Positions 20,901 to 32,979 of a stretch of DNA of 48,636 bases are shown piece by piece. A program made the position numbers and the translations under genes. The notes beneath the pieces are model-generated. The model did no database searches, was not told the origin of the DNA, and was given only the letters and a program-made list of their open reading frames with translations. Origin of the DNA: Dimargaris cristalligena. Its lineage: Eukaryota > Kickxellomycota > Dimargaritomycetes > Dimargaritales > Dimargaritaceae. Positions within the stretch are counted from its first letter, which is position 1, and the number at the start of each line of letters is the position of its first letter. The stretch covers positions 1 to 48,636 of the forward strand of contig JANBQC010000166.1 in NCBI GenBank assembly GCA_027576995.1, given 5' to 3'.

Positions 20901-23900
20901 GGGAACCAAGTTAGGTCCCGGGACCATGTCCCGAATGGGCTGCCATCCCGCGACACCCGCTAGGTTCCGGGCCAGAATAACGATGCGGGTGGCAGTGGCG
21001 TAGGCTAGGTAGGGCCAGCCGAGTGGATCGCTATACCAAGCCAGATCCACGATGGGTTCGTTGGTAGGGCACTGATACACCAGGGTATCGGTGGAAGGCA
21101 AATCGGCCGAATCCTCAACCAGTTGGGGGGCCAGCTGGGTATCGTAAATACGTAACTCCGTCCGGGAGGTCCCCCCGGCACCGGGTGGTCGGACCACCCC
21201 CGCCACTAATCCGTCGGCCGTAGCACTTAGTTGGTCCGTGGTTAAATGGGGCTCGATGCTCACCTGGTACAGGGGAGCAACGGCATGTGGTTCCGAGTCA
21301 TCAACGGAACTAACCGGTTTCGGAGGGGATGTATCCCAAAATGAGAGGTCCCCGGTGGTACTCTGGTACGTCACCAAAGAAGGCGCCTTCGGTGAGCCGA
21401 CGGGAAGGTAGCCGGAATGGCTGACATATTCCGCGGCCGAGACGGGGTTGTCAAGGGTACCTGTAGCGGTCACCGAGATCCGGGGAAGGGGTTGGGGTTG
21501 ACAGCTGGTCAATATAAAGGTGTCGGACGAGTCGCTAGCGCCCCACTGGGGAATGGTACAGACACAGTCGGCATCCTTGAGCCAATTTCGGTAAGCATCA
21601 GGTCGTAACTGTAGATTGATCCAATAGGGGTCGTTCGGGCGATTCGAGTTGGATACCACCTCCAGAGTCATCAGGTCCACGGGATTCGCGTATTTCGCAT
21701 CATTTAATTCTCCGATTTTGGTCGGAGGGCTAATGGGAGCGGGGCGGATGGCCCAGAGCGCCGACGGGTTAGCGCGGTCCCCCAGCGGTAGTAATCGGGT
21801 CAGACTATCCGACCATACCAGTTGGAAAAGGGGCTGGCCGACTATCGGTGCGGTGGCGTCGGCTATGGAGTCTACCGCATGGTTCCAATGGTGGAGGTCC
21901 AAATACAGGAATAGAATGCAGCCGCACTGCACAATAAAGCCACTGCCATTGGAGAGCCAGTAAGCGTCGCAGGGGGACACCCGGCTCTCTAGTCCAGTAA
22001 CGGTTTCGGGGACCAACCCCGTAGCCACCTTAGTCCAATCATTCCCGGCCGTACTGGGGGCGGGGTACATTATGGTCCAAGCCATCCGGGTGGGACTACC
22101 GTTACAGACACCAGTATGATTTGCGGTCAACGAGCGGGGGCGAGTCGGGGTAGGGCGGGCCGTCAGGATCAATATCGTGACATTCGGTTCCGGGCCGGTG
22201 GATCCGGGGGCCGCATCACCTGGCTGGGATGGAGCCGGCCGTAATTTGACAACCGGCCAGGGACCGGGGCCATCGTACGCCACCCAGGGTGCCCAGCCCG
22301 GTTGATCGTGTTGGAGATTGGTGAATACGCTGACTGGAATAGCGGATGGTGTAGCCAGGGATACCGATGAAAGGGACCCATTGGGATGATCCGGAAGCGG
22401 GGGATGGACGAGTGGAGACGCACCGAATCGGGAATGGTCACTCCGGGGGCTCGTTCCCCATAGTTTCGAACTCCCCGATGGGGTGCGAGCCAAACCGGTG
22501 CGGTACGTGCGGGAAGACGCGGGAGCATCGATGGATCCGGCACGGTTCGTTTCCGCCGGACCGGGGTCCGTCAAACTGTACAAGAGGCGGGGCACCCACA
22601 GGTGTTGGCTGATGGACCCGTCCGCGTAGCGCAATAAACAGAATAGAGCGGTGTCGGGGAGATTAGGATGGGGGAAAAAGCGCGGCTGTTCCACCAAATC
22701 ATTCCGGGTAATCTGTTCAGCATCATTCGGCCGGGCGGAATACAGGATAAACCGGGGTACGGTACAGCCACCGGCCTGGAAAATATCGAGGGTGACGGCC
22801 CAGAAGAGCAAAGCCCCCCCAGGAAGGAGGGACACAAACAGCTCATCATCCGGCTGGAGGTTAGTGAGTAGCGGCCCGGACCGGGATAAATGGCGGTCCA
22901 TGCCCAGGGGCTGGGTGTCGACCCAATATGCGAAGGGGAACCGGTGTGTGAGCGAGTCTCGGTCGGTTGGAGACACCTGCGTATTTGCTACGGAGAGCGA
23001 AGGGGGATCGAATGAGCATGCCTGCCAAACATTGGGAAGCGCGGCGGCTAATGGGGGGAGCCATTGGGTGGGGTCGAGGGTGCATACTAGGACAAAAGGT
23101 GCCGCGCGATCATGGTAGTGGGGGCGCCATATCCGAGTACAGCCGTCGATACACACTGTGATTATGGCAGTAGTGGCCGTTGCCGACGGAGGAGGGTCCG
23201 TTGGGGTTCCAGGTATTTTTGAGCGGGTCCGCCAGGCTATATTAGTAACATAGTGGGGATGCGGTAGGTAGTGGAACCCCCAGTGCTGGTCCAGCGTATG
23301 GTGCCAAACCTTAACCCAACGGTCGTAGCGTCCTAAGGTAGCGAAATCACCCTGATGCGGGCCAGGCTCAATCCGTTGGCAAGGTTGGGCCAGACCTGTC
23401 TCCCAAGCCTTACTCCAGCACGCGATCTGCGACAGAGCTTGGGCATGGGCCACCCAAACCGAAACACCATTATGGGTGCCTACAATAACCGTATAGTGGT
23501 CCGACCACCGCACCCCCGTACCGGCACTATCCGTGGCATACGCTTCGTGGTACTCCCACCGATATGGGTTGGAGATGGAGTGGGGTTGGGGATTGGGGAC
23601 CGGTCTGTAGAAAACCAGAGAGTCGCCGGCAACAACCGCCAGCATACCGTGGTGGGCGGACAGGTCAAGCGCTACGATAGTGGGTGGGCATGGTTCAAGG
23701 TTCGGCCGAAGGGTCTGGACCAACTGGCCTTCGTCGGTGTAGATAGATATAGTGGCTCCGCTGGAAAACAACTATCCCGTTCGCAACATAATGGTAAATC
23801 GGATTGATATAGTTAGTAGGGTAGAGTTTTGACAATGGGTTAGTACACTAATGGTGGGCTACCGTCTTATTTAGTTAATAATCGATCAGCCCCTACTCGG

Positions 23901-24255
23901 GTAAGCACAATTGATAAAGAGGCTCGGCCCGTAAATAGAGCACAGGGCCAAGTGGGGACCGGGGCGTACTTGGTCTGGTCAAGAGGTATTGCGTTGGGAA
24001 TTAGGTTACATCCATGTGTCGACCCCGGCATTCCGAGAATTCGGAGTGTACGACATTTCCCCTCTGCCTATATAGTAACTACTGCTCATGCCCCGCACCG
24101 AATGTAGCGGAATTCGGGGGATTGTCTCATCCGTGTAGTTGATAAGGACTCTGAGCACTCACCAGATAATTGCGACCCCCATAGCGTGCCGCCGTACAGG
24201 CTTGCGGGTCTACATTGTAACCACCCGTGGTGTGGATGGTTGGCGATGGCCGCAT
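17919..24255 (-). CDS. RAV1: Rav1, RAVE complex subunit (DmX-like WD protein)
   Basis: Rav1 (Rabconnectin-3/DmX family) is the scaffold of the RAVE complex, which reassembles the V-ATPase V1 and Vo sectors at vacuole and endosome membranes. The long open frame, 17919-23771, lacks an ATG after its upstream stop. I find a first exon at 24163-24255 (MRPSPTIHTTGGYN..., 31 codons) with donor GTGAGT. It joins in frame to acceptor GATAG before 23771, giving ARYGGRNYL then LFSSGATISIY, the expected start of the N-terminal WD propeller. Total about 1,981 residues. WD-type blades occupy roughly the first 1,000. The conserved Rav1 C domain is at about 1190-1490, with FYLALRRKTVLLALWK, MKFLNHDFAEPRWRTAA and DAVNVCLRQLHDPALA. 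A donor-like GTAAAG near the 3' end might lead to more exons. Confidence 0.92.
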
Positions 24256-24907
24256 CGGAAGGGTCCTTTATGTGTTCGGCTTAGTTAGGCGGGAAAGAAG
24301 GAGTGGCCGACGAATAGGAAACCAACAGGAAAGGGTATGCAAGGAGGGTGTGGGGAATGGGTGCGTGGAAACTAGACTAGAGCCGCTAAGGACATCGACC
24401 TCGAATGGAGTATGAAAGTGTTGTCAGAAACAAATATATTAAACAATAGTGTCGGTTGGGCTGGGTTGGGCGGGTTTGGTAAGGTCACGTACTAATGACT
24501 CTCTCCATCCAGAGACCTGGGGACTCGCCCTAACTAACTCCCCAGACCTCACAGTAGCCCAAGTCCGCCTAATTCAAGCTGACCACATCGGCCCATCCCG
24601 TTTCTCCACACCGCCGGTGGCTGGCGTACAGCTTGGAGGGATTCGGTTACACTGGCCAACGTAGGTGTTCTAATCAGCGGGGGCGCCACAAGAGTCAAGG
24701 GTCCACCACCCTAAATGACGTATGACAGCCAGGGTTCCTCTAATAGTCTTGTGGTATTTTGAATTCAGTAAACCAACCAAGAAGCACCCACGGCTCAGGG
24801 TAACTTCTAGTGATAGGAGCGTGTCTCTAAGCAAGTATCGTATGACATTATAGATAGAATAGCCCTTTTAAAATAGCGTGGTGTATATATCGAGTGATAC
24901 TCACTGG

Positions 24908-24923
24908 TATTATTATTATTATT
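24908..24923. repeat. (ATT)n microsatellite
   Basis: About five TAT/ATT units in intergenic DNA. Confidence 0.8.
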
Positions 24924-27181
24924 GGCTAATATCGGGCCTTTGTTCAACAATAATAGCTTAAAAAGCAATCCTAATATTGGCACAGCCAAGGTGCCCGGGC
25001 TTCATTCTATTGTTTTTTTTTAATCCTCCACACGATAGCCATTTCTTAATCCCCATTGTACATGGTCGATTCTTTGAATCGCAGCAGTCGCCACCATCCC
25101 TACATGGTTTTATCTTTCGGATAAACTATAGGGCAGAGGATCCCAGTGATCGCGCCGCAGCTCCAATCCAGCCCTGGGGTTTGTATGTACCGTACAATTA
25201 CAATACACTTGCATGAGGGGGTTTCGATCTAAAATTAGATTCTAGTTATCTTATACTAAAAAAATTAATATGTATCTCAGTCAGGCCAGGTATTGGGATC
25301 AAAAGGACTATCAACGCGGCCAGTAATCTGGTGGACAAGCCAGGCAATCAGCTGGACAAATGGGGCATTATGGCATCAAGCTAAGCCACATTACTCATCT
25401 TAAAAAATATACAATCATCAGCGCACATGGCCAGGTGCACCTATAACAAAATATAATATTGATGGACGGTACCAAACGGCTGTGAGGCGACCGGAATTCA
25501 ATCAACTTATACGTTCGGCCAATGGCCTGCTCTTCTAGAAGCCAGCCAGGAATTGTGGGCTTAAGTACCTCGGGACCACAGCCAGCTTCTTTAGAAATGT
25601 AGAAGCACCCCCCCTTCACTCAACCACACTGCGAGTGTTCAATGCTGGCTACAATTGTCAGTCGAACAAGATCCTAGATGGCAGTCAGATTTCCCTGACT
25701 AGGCCGGTAACAATGATACCATCAAACTCCGACCAAGTAGACAATACAAAAATATGGTGGTAATTCGTTTTTCGAATGAGTACATCGGCGACTACTTAAA
25801 TGATTGTTTTACTATGACGGCGGGACAGCCAGGCAGTTAAGCAGACTATTATTTTCGGATCAGGGTATAGTGCCGATATAAAACGCTAAAATATGAGTAT
25901 GTGCAGTTGTGTAATGCGACATTTGTTATGATAAACCCGACCATGCTAAACAATTTGGCAATGTTAACGAGCTAGTAGTGTCGATAGGAGTGTGGGTTAA
26001 TCGCGCTGTATAGTGAATAAGGCAATCGATAAAACGGCCACTCCAGTCTAAAAAAAGTATTGCCCGGCTTTATACCCACACACCTGCTATCTAAAACCGA
26101 ATATAGTCGGGTTGCAATTTATTCATATGGCAGTAAAAACATGCCATGGTGATAGCTGATAATGCCCTCCCACTTTATGGACTAAACGAGCAATCTTAAG
26201 ATTTTAGGCCCAATTGCTCAAAGCTGGGTGTAATATCTTCTTTACGGTATTGTGTTGTTGAAAACCGTCCTTACTATTTCATACACCACTATCTGTCACC
26301 CAATTGGCATTGTCATCATTACCCCGTTTCCCAGGAAGTTAGCAAAACAAAGGCCAAAAAAGGAGTGATATTCTAATGAAAATACTCAAATTTACCAATG
26401 TATAGCTGTGGCCTAGCAGCAGCCATATAATCCCGAAGAATAATGGCAACTGTGTTATAGTACAAATATGTATCTAGGATACTAGCGTGTTATTCATTTC
26501 ATGAAAACATAATACAACTGCTGGACCATTCGCCATTCAGACGTACTATTATCCTCAATTACCGTGGGCGCTAAAATCCTAAAAATACTAATAGTAACTT
26601 AATTTGTATTATCTATCGCCATAGCACTTGGTCGGTTATCTGCAATCCCTGGTACATTGGTGCCTATAATACATCACTAAAGGTCAGGAGGCCTTGCCTT
26701 TCCAATTAGGGGGGCATAACATCTGGCACTGGCCATATTATGACCATACTGCGACTATTTGATCAGCAGTTAAGCTAGTCAGGTGGCGCTTAATTGAATC
26801 CACCGGCAGTATATTGCACTACGTGAGAGGGATTCATCTCCACGAACAGGCCATGCGGCGGTTTCCGCTGCAGGGTCTACCTGTCGTGGCTGATGTAGCC
26901 ATTGTTTCAAAATGAGCTAGACATTATGAGGTGCTATTTCGCCTAATCACAAATAACTAATTTTGTAGAGAAAGTTTCCGACCAAGAAAGCTCGGCCATA
27001 GCTCAATTCTGGGGTCAAATGCCATAAGCAGCAGCTTAAACTACGGTGCTAACTCATTGTGCCTAATTATAGCCCGGTGCCTGGTTTTAATACCGAATAA
27101 CTTATTGTTGACATCCGTGCTGCAATCTGAATTGTCAACAAATGGCATAGGCTGGTATGGCTACCATTCCTTGTCCCATTC

Positions 27182-27487
27182 CTAATACACATTACCAATC
27201 ATTGCATAATCTCCCCGATAGGTTAATGGAATAGAGCTGCGATTGTAGTTCACTTTGATGGGGTATAGGACCATTCTAGTAAACACTTGGTCGGTAAATA
27301 TATCAACATGGTATTGTATAAATAGTGGACCGATCACCAGCCCCAATAACCATACATAATTAACATAGCTCGGATGTTCAAACAATTTAACCATCCCCAA
27401 CTCCGCATTTTTCTGTTGACCATCACTCGCCTTTTCCTCCTCACCTCCCCCATTTTTTATCTCCCCTCCTTCCTTTCCAATGGCCAT
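27182..27487 (-). CDS. Weak candidate: small protein with one membrane segment
   Basis: From an ATG at 27487, 101 codons encode a Gly/Glu/Lys-rich N-terminus, then LFEHPSYVNYVWLLGLVIGPLFIQ (one likely membrane helix, boundaries approximate), and a polar tail. I recognise no family. Codon use is AT-rich, unlike the confident genes, and overlapping plus-strand frames of similar length exist. It may be chance. Confidence 0.22.
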   Translation of the reverse strand: MAIGKEGGEIKNGGGEEEKASDGQQKNAELGMVKLFEHPSYVNYVWLLGLVIGPLFIQYHVDIFTDQVFTRMVLYPIKVNYNRSSIPLTYRGDYAMIGNVY

Positions 27488-27735
27488 CTCAAGATCCTTT
27501 TCCCGGCACCCAGCGACCCGTCCAACAGTATACAATTCGTATCCAGCAGTAATGCAGAACCAAAACCCATATATTCATCCTCAACAGGGTGTTACCAGGG
27601 GACCCTCTCTCATCCTTGGAAGGGACTACCCAACAATCAAGCCGGATACACCCCTTTCTGAGGCAGATAAGGGTAGACCGATTGTATCAACCACTGAATG
27701 ATCCAAACCAAGGTGGCTCCTGGCAATGAACAAGT

Positions 27736-27757
27736 TAAATGTAAATTTTTACATTTA
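27736..27757. repeat. Perfect 22-nt palindrome with TTTACA repeats
   Basis: TAAATGTAAA-TT-TTTACATTTA is a perfect inverted repeat. It is followed directly by two further imperfect ATTTAC/ATTTGC units (27754-27772). It could bind a dimeric factor or form a cruciform; no gene starts close by. Confidence 0.7.
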
Positions 27758-28741
27758 CATTTGCATTTACATAATAAATTCGTGTATAAAGCGGTTATTC
27801 GATGCAAAGTACCTCATATTTACACTAGAGTCTTAGTCAGATGAATTACTGATAAGTAAATAGTCACATATGTTTCGAGCCTAGCCTAGGATAAATAGAA
27901 ATATTAAGGCAGTTGGGCTGAGCTCTTCCATATTTAAGATAATGTTATAGTGGTTACGTGAAGAATGTAGTGACTTTTGATATGGCTCTTTGTTTAGATT
28001 GTATTCGTTAAATTTCTGAGGGGGTTAAACTGGTTATAATGCCGTCTATTCCACTGGGTTGAATAGTATTATCCACTCTGGGTAGTATTTACGGCGTTTC
28101 CTAGGTTGGCTTTCACTTAAATCAATATATTCAATCAGGTGCCAGTAACTGCAGGTGCTCCACGCACCAGCCTACTGGTAATTTATTTTTTCAATATAAT
28201 TATATGATAGCTATATTATAATACTATTGTAGTTATCATAAAATCTATTGTGCTTTCGCAATCTACCTTGCCAGTGGCCATGTGCTTACGCATTCTTGAC
28301 GTATGGTAGCCAGTTTTGTATAGGCACATCTATAACCATATGGTATTATTTATTTTTGGTTTCGAATTATTGTTTATTTGGTTAACAATATATTTCAAGC
28401 ATTTCCAATCATGAAGACCTGTTTATTTTAAGTTATTGCATATAAATATTTCATTAGATCGCAAAGGGGAAATCACTCGTTCAGCCCGCTCATCGCCCGG
28501 TTCGTCCGTTATAATATCACCCACTTTATCGACCTTCAAAATCCCGAATCTCGGTCCGAGTTAGTATTTTGCAAACATACCGGACTGTCGAAACCGATTA
28601 ATACCAAAATCCTGCCAAATATATCCACTGAGGGTTGATCCCAGTAAACATAGTCAAGTTCAGCGATCAAGTGTCCAAGAGCATATATTGTCATATCATG
28701 GCAATAACCCAATCAAACAATGAGGAACTCGGAGCGGCCGA

Positions 28742-31700
28742 TTAGGTATGTCCCCGGATCTGGCCCCAGTGTTTTTTGGTCATGGGGGTTAGTTCGTTCA
28801 ATTGGGGCGATGTCACGGCGGGGGGCGACCGAACCCTGGAGGATGTCGCAGGGTTTAGTCCGCCCTGGGAGGCCCATGATGTCACCCGTTGTGAACCCAG
28901 GGAACGAAGGGAGGGTACGGCTACTGGTCCCTGGGAATTCCGCCGGACAAGGGGTCGTAGAGACTCAGGGGGACTTTTCGCCGAGGATCGAGCCTGGTCC
29001 GATGATGCCTGGTACCCAGTTATAGGCACAACTGGGTCATTCTGGCTGAATGAGAGGGCGTCATTGACTTTGAACATGAGTTGCTCAACTGGGTCTCGCT
29101 CTGGTTGGGCAGCGGTAGCAGCTGTGGGGCGATAGTAAACTGACTGACGTCGGTAAATCGTTTGGGTCGTCGGGCCTAGTCCGTATGGGTGTTGGGACAT
29201 CCCTCTCATTTCTGTTGGCCTGGGCGGTCTGGTGGAAACTAGTGGTGGGGGCTGCGCTGCCGCCATTGGATAAGGAACAGCATCGTTGGGTAGGTATCCT
29301 GGGTGATGCGTGATGTACTCCGTCTCCTCGTAGGCCTCCATAATATAATTTCTGCTCCGCGTATCTCTGCTATCGGGACCGAGGTTAGACGATTGCGCAG
29401 TGCCCATTGAAGGATTCCGTCGCTGTAAGGGATCGGGGTGAGAGCCATTGGAGGGTGCGTAGGGCTGATATTCGGGCGATGTGGTTAAATAGAGGTTCCG
29501 TTCCGGTAGCACGGCGGATTCTTGTTCATCTAATCGGAAGTACTTGCGGGTGACACTACGAGTAGGAGTCGTAGTAGCCGGGCCGGATTCAGGGACTGGG
29601 ATAGCCGAGCCTTCAGCCGAATTGGTCACCCTTAGTCGATCAGCTGGTATCGAAGTGCCAGTGGAATAAGGAGGTCGATAATCGGGTTTCTTATCGGGAC
29701 TGTTAGAATCCATCGGAGATCTTCCACTCAGAAGTGCTAGCTGTTTCTGTAGAAGTTCGATTATTGTCTGCTGTTGTTGAATAATAGTTTGGCACTCAGA
29801 AGCCGTTAGCGGGGCGCTATTGGTCGATTGGGACGCAGGGACTACCTGGCCATCACATAGTGGGGCTGGGTTAGGTGATGCAATTGGATCCAGGGAAAAT
29901 TGTGGAGAGCTGGGTGACGCTTCGGTAGCATCCGGTGAATCAAATTCGATGGACCCGTCCTCTACGGGATCCGCTGGCATCATGGGTGTATTAATCGTCA
30001 GTTGGGCAAGGTCTGTGCAGTCGGATAAACTAAGATGGTTGGTTAAGGTGCAGTAAGATAGGTTAAATTAGTGAAATACATAAATTTTTACATTAGAAAT
30101 TATTGTGTTTTATTACACTAAAGTAATATCGCACAGGACCATACATTAAAGAATTTTAGACCGAATGCGATAAATCCAGGAAGTGGGGTATGATGCCTTA
30201 CTCTAGATTCAGCGAACGGCAGCTTCGGATAAAGGCAGCGTCCACTAGTTCGTGTACTGATTCAGTTTGGTCAAGGAACCAGGAGTCAGTTATCCGGCGG
30301 TTCTTGCGGGGTGTAACATCGGTTGATACCAAAGCCATCATTTGCTGCACGGTCAGGTCGCCGCCCCGAAGCAGGAAAGCAGCGGGTACCGGGTCAGTCG
30401 AGAATAAAAACGTTTGAATGGGCCGATCGGCTTTGGCGAAGGCGACTGGTCCGGGTGGTCGCTGGCCAATAAGCATTACGGCCACCGGGGACTTCCGTGT
30501 ATGGCTAGGTTGACTGAGGAGATAATCTAGGCAACGGCGCTGAACCCAGGGGTCGGAGGGCGATGCTGCCCCTAGGAACCAAAGACCAGTCAACGATATC
30601 GGGGGATGGTCAGATTCATCGTTAGATTGGGAATCGGGGTCAGTATCTTGCGGCTGGCCCTCCGCTTGAAGAGTGGTCTCACTAGTGTCCGAACTGAAGG
30701 TCCAAAACCCCCAAGCACCGCGGGTCAGCCCGGGGGAATTGTTTGAGAGGTGGTCAGGCACCTGTTCATTCTCGCTCGCTTTAGAGACCGCCCGGCCCTG
30801 GCGATTAAATTGTACCCAATTAGTCACTATACACCTTGGACCAGGGTCCACTCTAAAACCAATGCGGGGTTCCCAGAGACGGTACTGTAGCCGAAGGTGG
30901 GTATTATCGCTGGGATTGGGAAATGCCAAGACCACCCCATGTACTGTGCCTAAGGCCCCGTACGAAGCACCGAGGTATTTTTTATAAACATCCGCCTTCC
31001 AATCCAGGGCGTGTTGAGGAGGTCCAGTGTAGATGTGCAGTGGGAGGACCAAGTCGCCATCCAGCACTAATGTAGGTATCCGATCGGGCACCGATGTAAA
31101 GTCGTCCCCGAGCGAACCGGGTGATACCAACCGACCAGGATCGAGCCGGTTAATTACAATCGTGGCTGTATCGGCATCAGATCCTGTGAGTCCAGGATCT
31201 ACGGTTTCGTCGTCCAAGTAAGCTATACATAAAACATCTGCAGTTGGGGTGGAAATCGGGGGCGATTCATGATATCCGTAGTTCATTCTGGATAAACAAA
31301 ACTGAACAATGGCCTTGGCGCACGCGATTCGAAGTGTAGCCTGGTTTATGGTGGGGTAGACTGGGTGTGGGTCGGGAAATACATATTTGCGGGGACTGGT
31401 ATGCGCCGTAGGCGTGGTGGGTGCCGGGGAGGAGTAGGGAGACCTGGTTGATATGGTTACAAAGTTATATATCGCGCATCAGGTAGCGGTGTAAAGGGTG
31501 GTGAGTCATTAGCTGCCCAGCCAGAACGAGTTAGCTACTACAAACTAAATAGGGGGCGGGGTTCCTTAAAGAGTCGCACTTCGTATGGGTTGGATTGGAC
31601 ATGCAATGCCAACACATTCCACGTATAGTAAACTTACCCAAGGGGCCTTTGTGTAATTGGGGATTTAGGACCAGGAGGGGAAATAAATACAGGAGATTGT

Positions 31701-31864
31701 AGGTCCAGAGTCGTCGAGGCTAGAGAGTTGGCGGCCTGCGTACTTGCTGTGGGCTGGGCTGTGGAAGTGTACGTGACTCTCTGGTGGGGCAAAGGACGAG
31801 GGAAAGAATCGGTTCGAGTAGCCGCTGGTGCAGCTCGTGGTAAGTAAACGGTTGGAGGCTCCAT
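28742..31864 (-). CDS. STIL/Ana2/SAS-5-like centriole assembly protein
   Basis: STIL (Ana2, SAS-5) is recruited by the kinase PLK4 and brings SAS-6 to seed the centriole cartwheel. Three exons, 31638-31864, 30202-31287 and 28742-30029, join in frame (donors GTAAGT and GTAAGG; acceptors ATCCAG and TCTTAG) for 866 residues. After a Pro/Ser-rich start, the STIL N-terminal fold is indicated by IVINRLDPGRLVSP (residue 119 on), matching animal VDRFDPGR, then PTLVLDGDLVLP (147-158; animal PTASLPGDFLIP). SLTGLWFLGA...RCLDYLL (308-332) matches animal LVGIWLSG...CLRYIF. A long disordered part follows, with one coiled coil at about 514-540 (TIIQQQQTIIELLQKQLALL), the place of the STIL oligomerising coil. 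I do not see a clear C-terminal STAN motif. Assignment is by remembered family pattern, not a search. Confidence 0.72.
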
Positions 31865-32979
31865 GGGTTAGGAATTCGCCTCGAATGAGAATAATTAATA
31901 ATGTGGAAGATGTGGGATGGTGCAAAAGTTAGAATGGGAATGCTAGAAGTACTCCAAATATAAAAACTAGTATACACGTTGAACGGGGTGACGCTGGTCG
32001 TAGAAAGGCATGCGGAATATCCTGCATTGCTGGTGGTTAAAGGAAAAGTCCATTTTTTGACTGCTTTAGTTATTACGGTGCTCTGCTTCGAACGTCAGGT
32101 CAGTTGGCCCGTTGGTCAGGGAATAGCCGACCCCTGGCTATTAACTCTCCTATTTAATACCTACTGAGCGGTTTGTTGACATTACCCGCCTTCTAAACTC
32201 ACTTATGCTTTAGCCCAGTTGGATTCGGAGTTTGAAGTCCACCCCGGATCACGTGATAATATAAACGACAGCCGTTAATCTAATTACATTCTATCTATTG
32301 GTATTTCGGGAACGACTATATAGCCAATCCATGGCATACCTTGACATTTCTACGGGATTTCCTATTAATTAAGTGTCGCCTACGATCTCTCGGTTAGAAT
32401 GACCCCCTACGTCAAACCTGGTTTATCCAACTGGATATAGATGCATATGTTGCTGCATTGTAGGGACTGGTGTGGTTGATGTACGGTTGACCCGTTTTTC
32501 ATGACAGGATTATATTATGGCCAATTCCAGCTGAATACTTGAATTCAATTGGTATCGGTTTTTGCTTCAATCTGGGCGGCCGATGGGCTCGGTGTATGAA
32601 ACATTGCATTAAACAATATTCCATTGATTGAATGGTGTGGCTCTGGCAGCCCTTTACAGGCCCCCTGTACTACTATTAAACTCTTGTTAACCCAAACACA
32701 CATATTGCCATGGCCAATTAAGCGAGGGCATTACCTAATCTTCCCACCATGGGACTTGGCTCTGCTGTTTTCTCGTGTGGTAGAATGAGTGTTGTTTACA
32801 TAATGGGCCAAAATACAGTGTTCAAGGTTTCCAGGAAAAACGAAGCGGCTGGGTCGCTGCGGAGCTGAAACTATCTCTACTGGAATCCTTTACCCTAGCC
32901 TCCACCGAACTTTATTTTATCATATTGTTTATTTTCCTAGTCGCTTTATACCCTTTAAAGTTTGCCAGGAACGTCCACC
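31865..32979. other. Divergent promoter region, STIL-like / SMC2
   Basis: About 1.1 kb between two divergent genes. It is AT-rich with no supportable gene. SMC2 is preceded by a pyrimidine-rich leader and CCACC before its ATG. A shared promoter serving cell-cycle genes is conceivable, but no specific element was identified. Confidence 0.5.

Larger units (their letters stand above)
24256..28741. other. AT-rich gene-poor region
   Basis: About 4.5 kb with no recognisable gene. It includes the RAV1 promoter. An open GC-rich piece at about 24510-24664 (plus) reads like protein (LTVAQVRLIQADHIGPSRF) and follows a CATCCAG acceptor-like site; the opposite strand is also open there. The core, 25.2-27.2 kb, is AT-rich and repeat-poor. 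No transposon ORFs, terminal repeats or tRNAs were seen. Confidence 0.45.

Noticed and set aside
27374..27701. Two overlapping plus-strand frames of 73-95 codons
   Set aside because: No recognisable domain; they overlap a minus-strand frame of equal length.
24256..28741. Search for transposons or retroelements in the gene-poor stretch
   Set aside because: No terminal repeats, integrase, transposase or reverse transcriptase motifs were seen.
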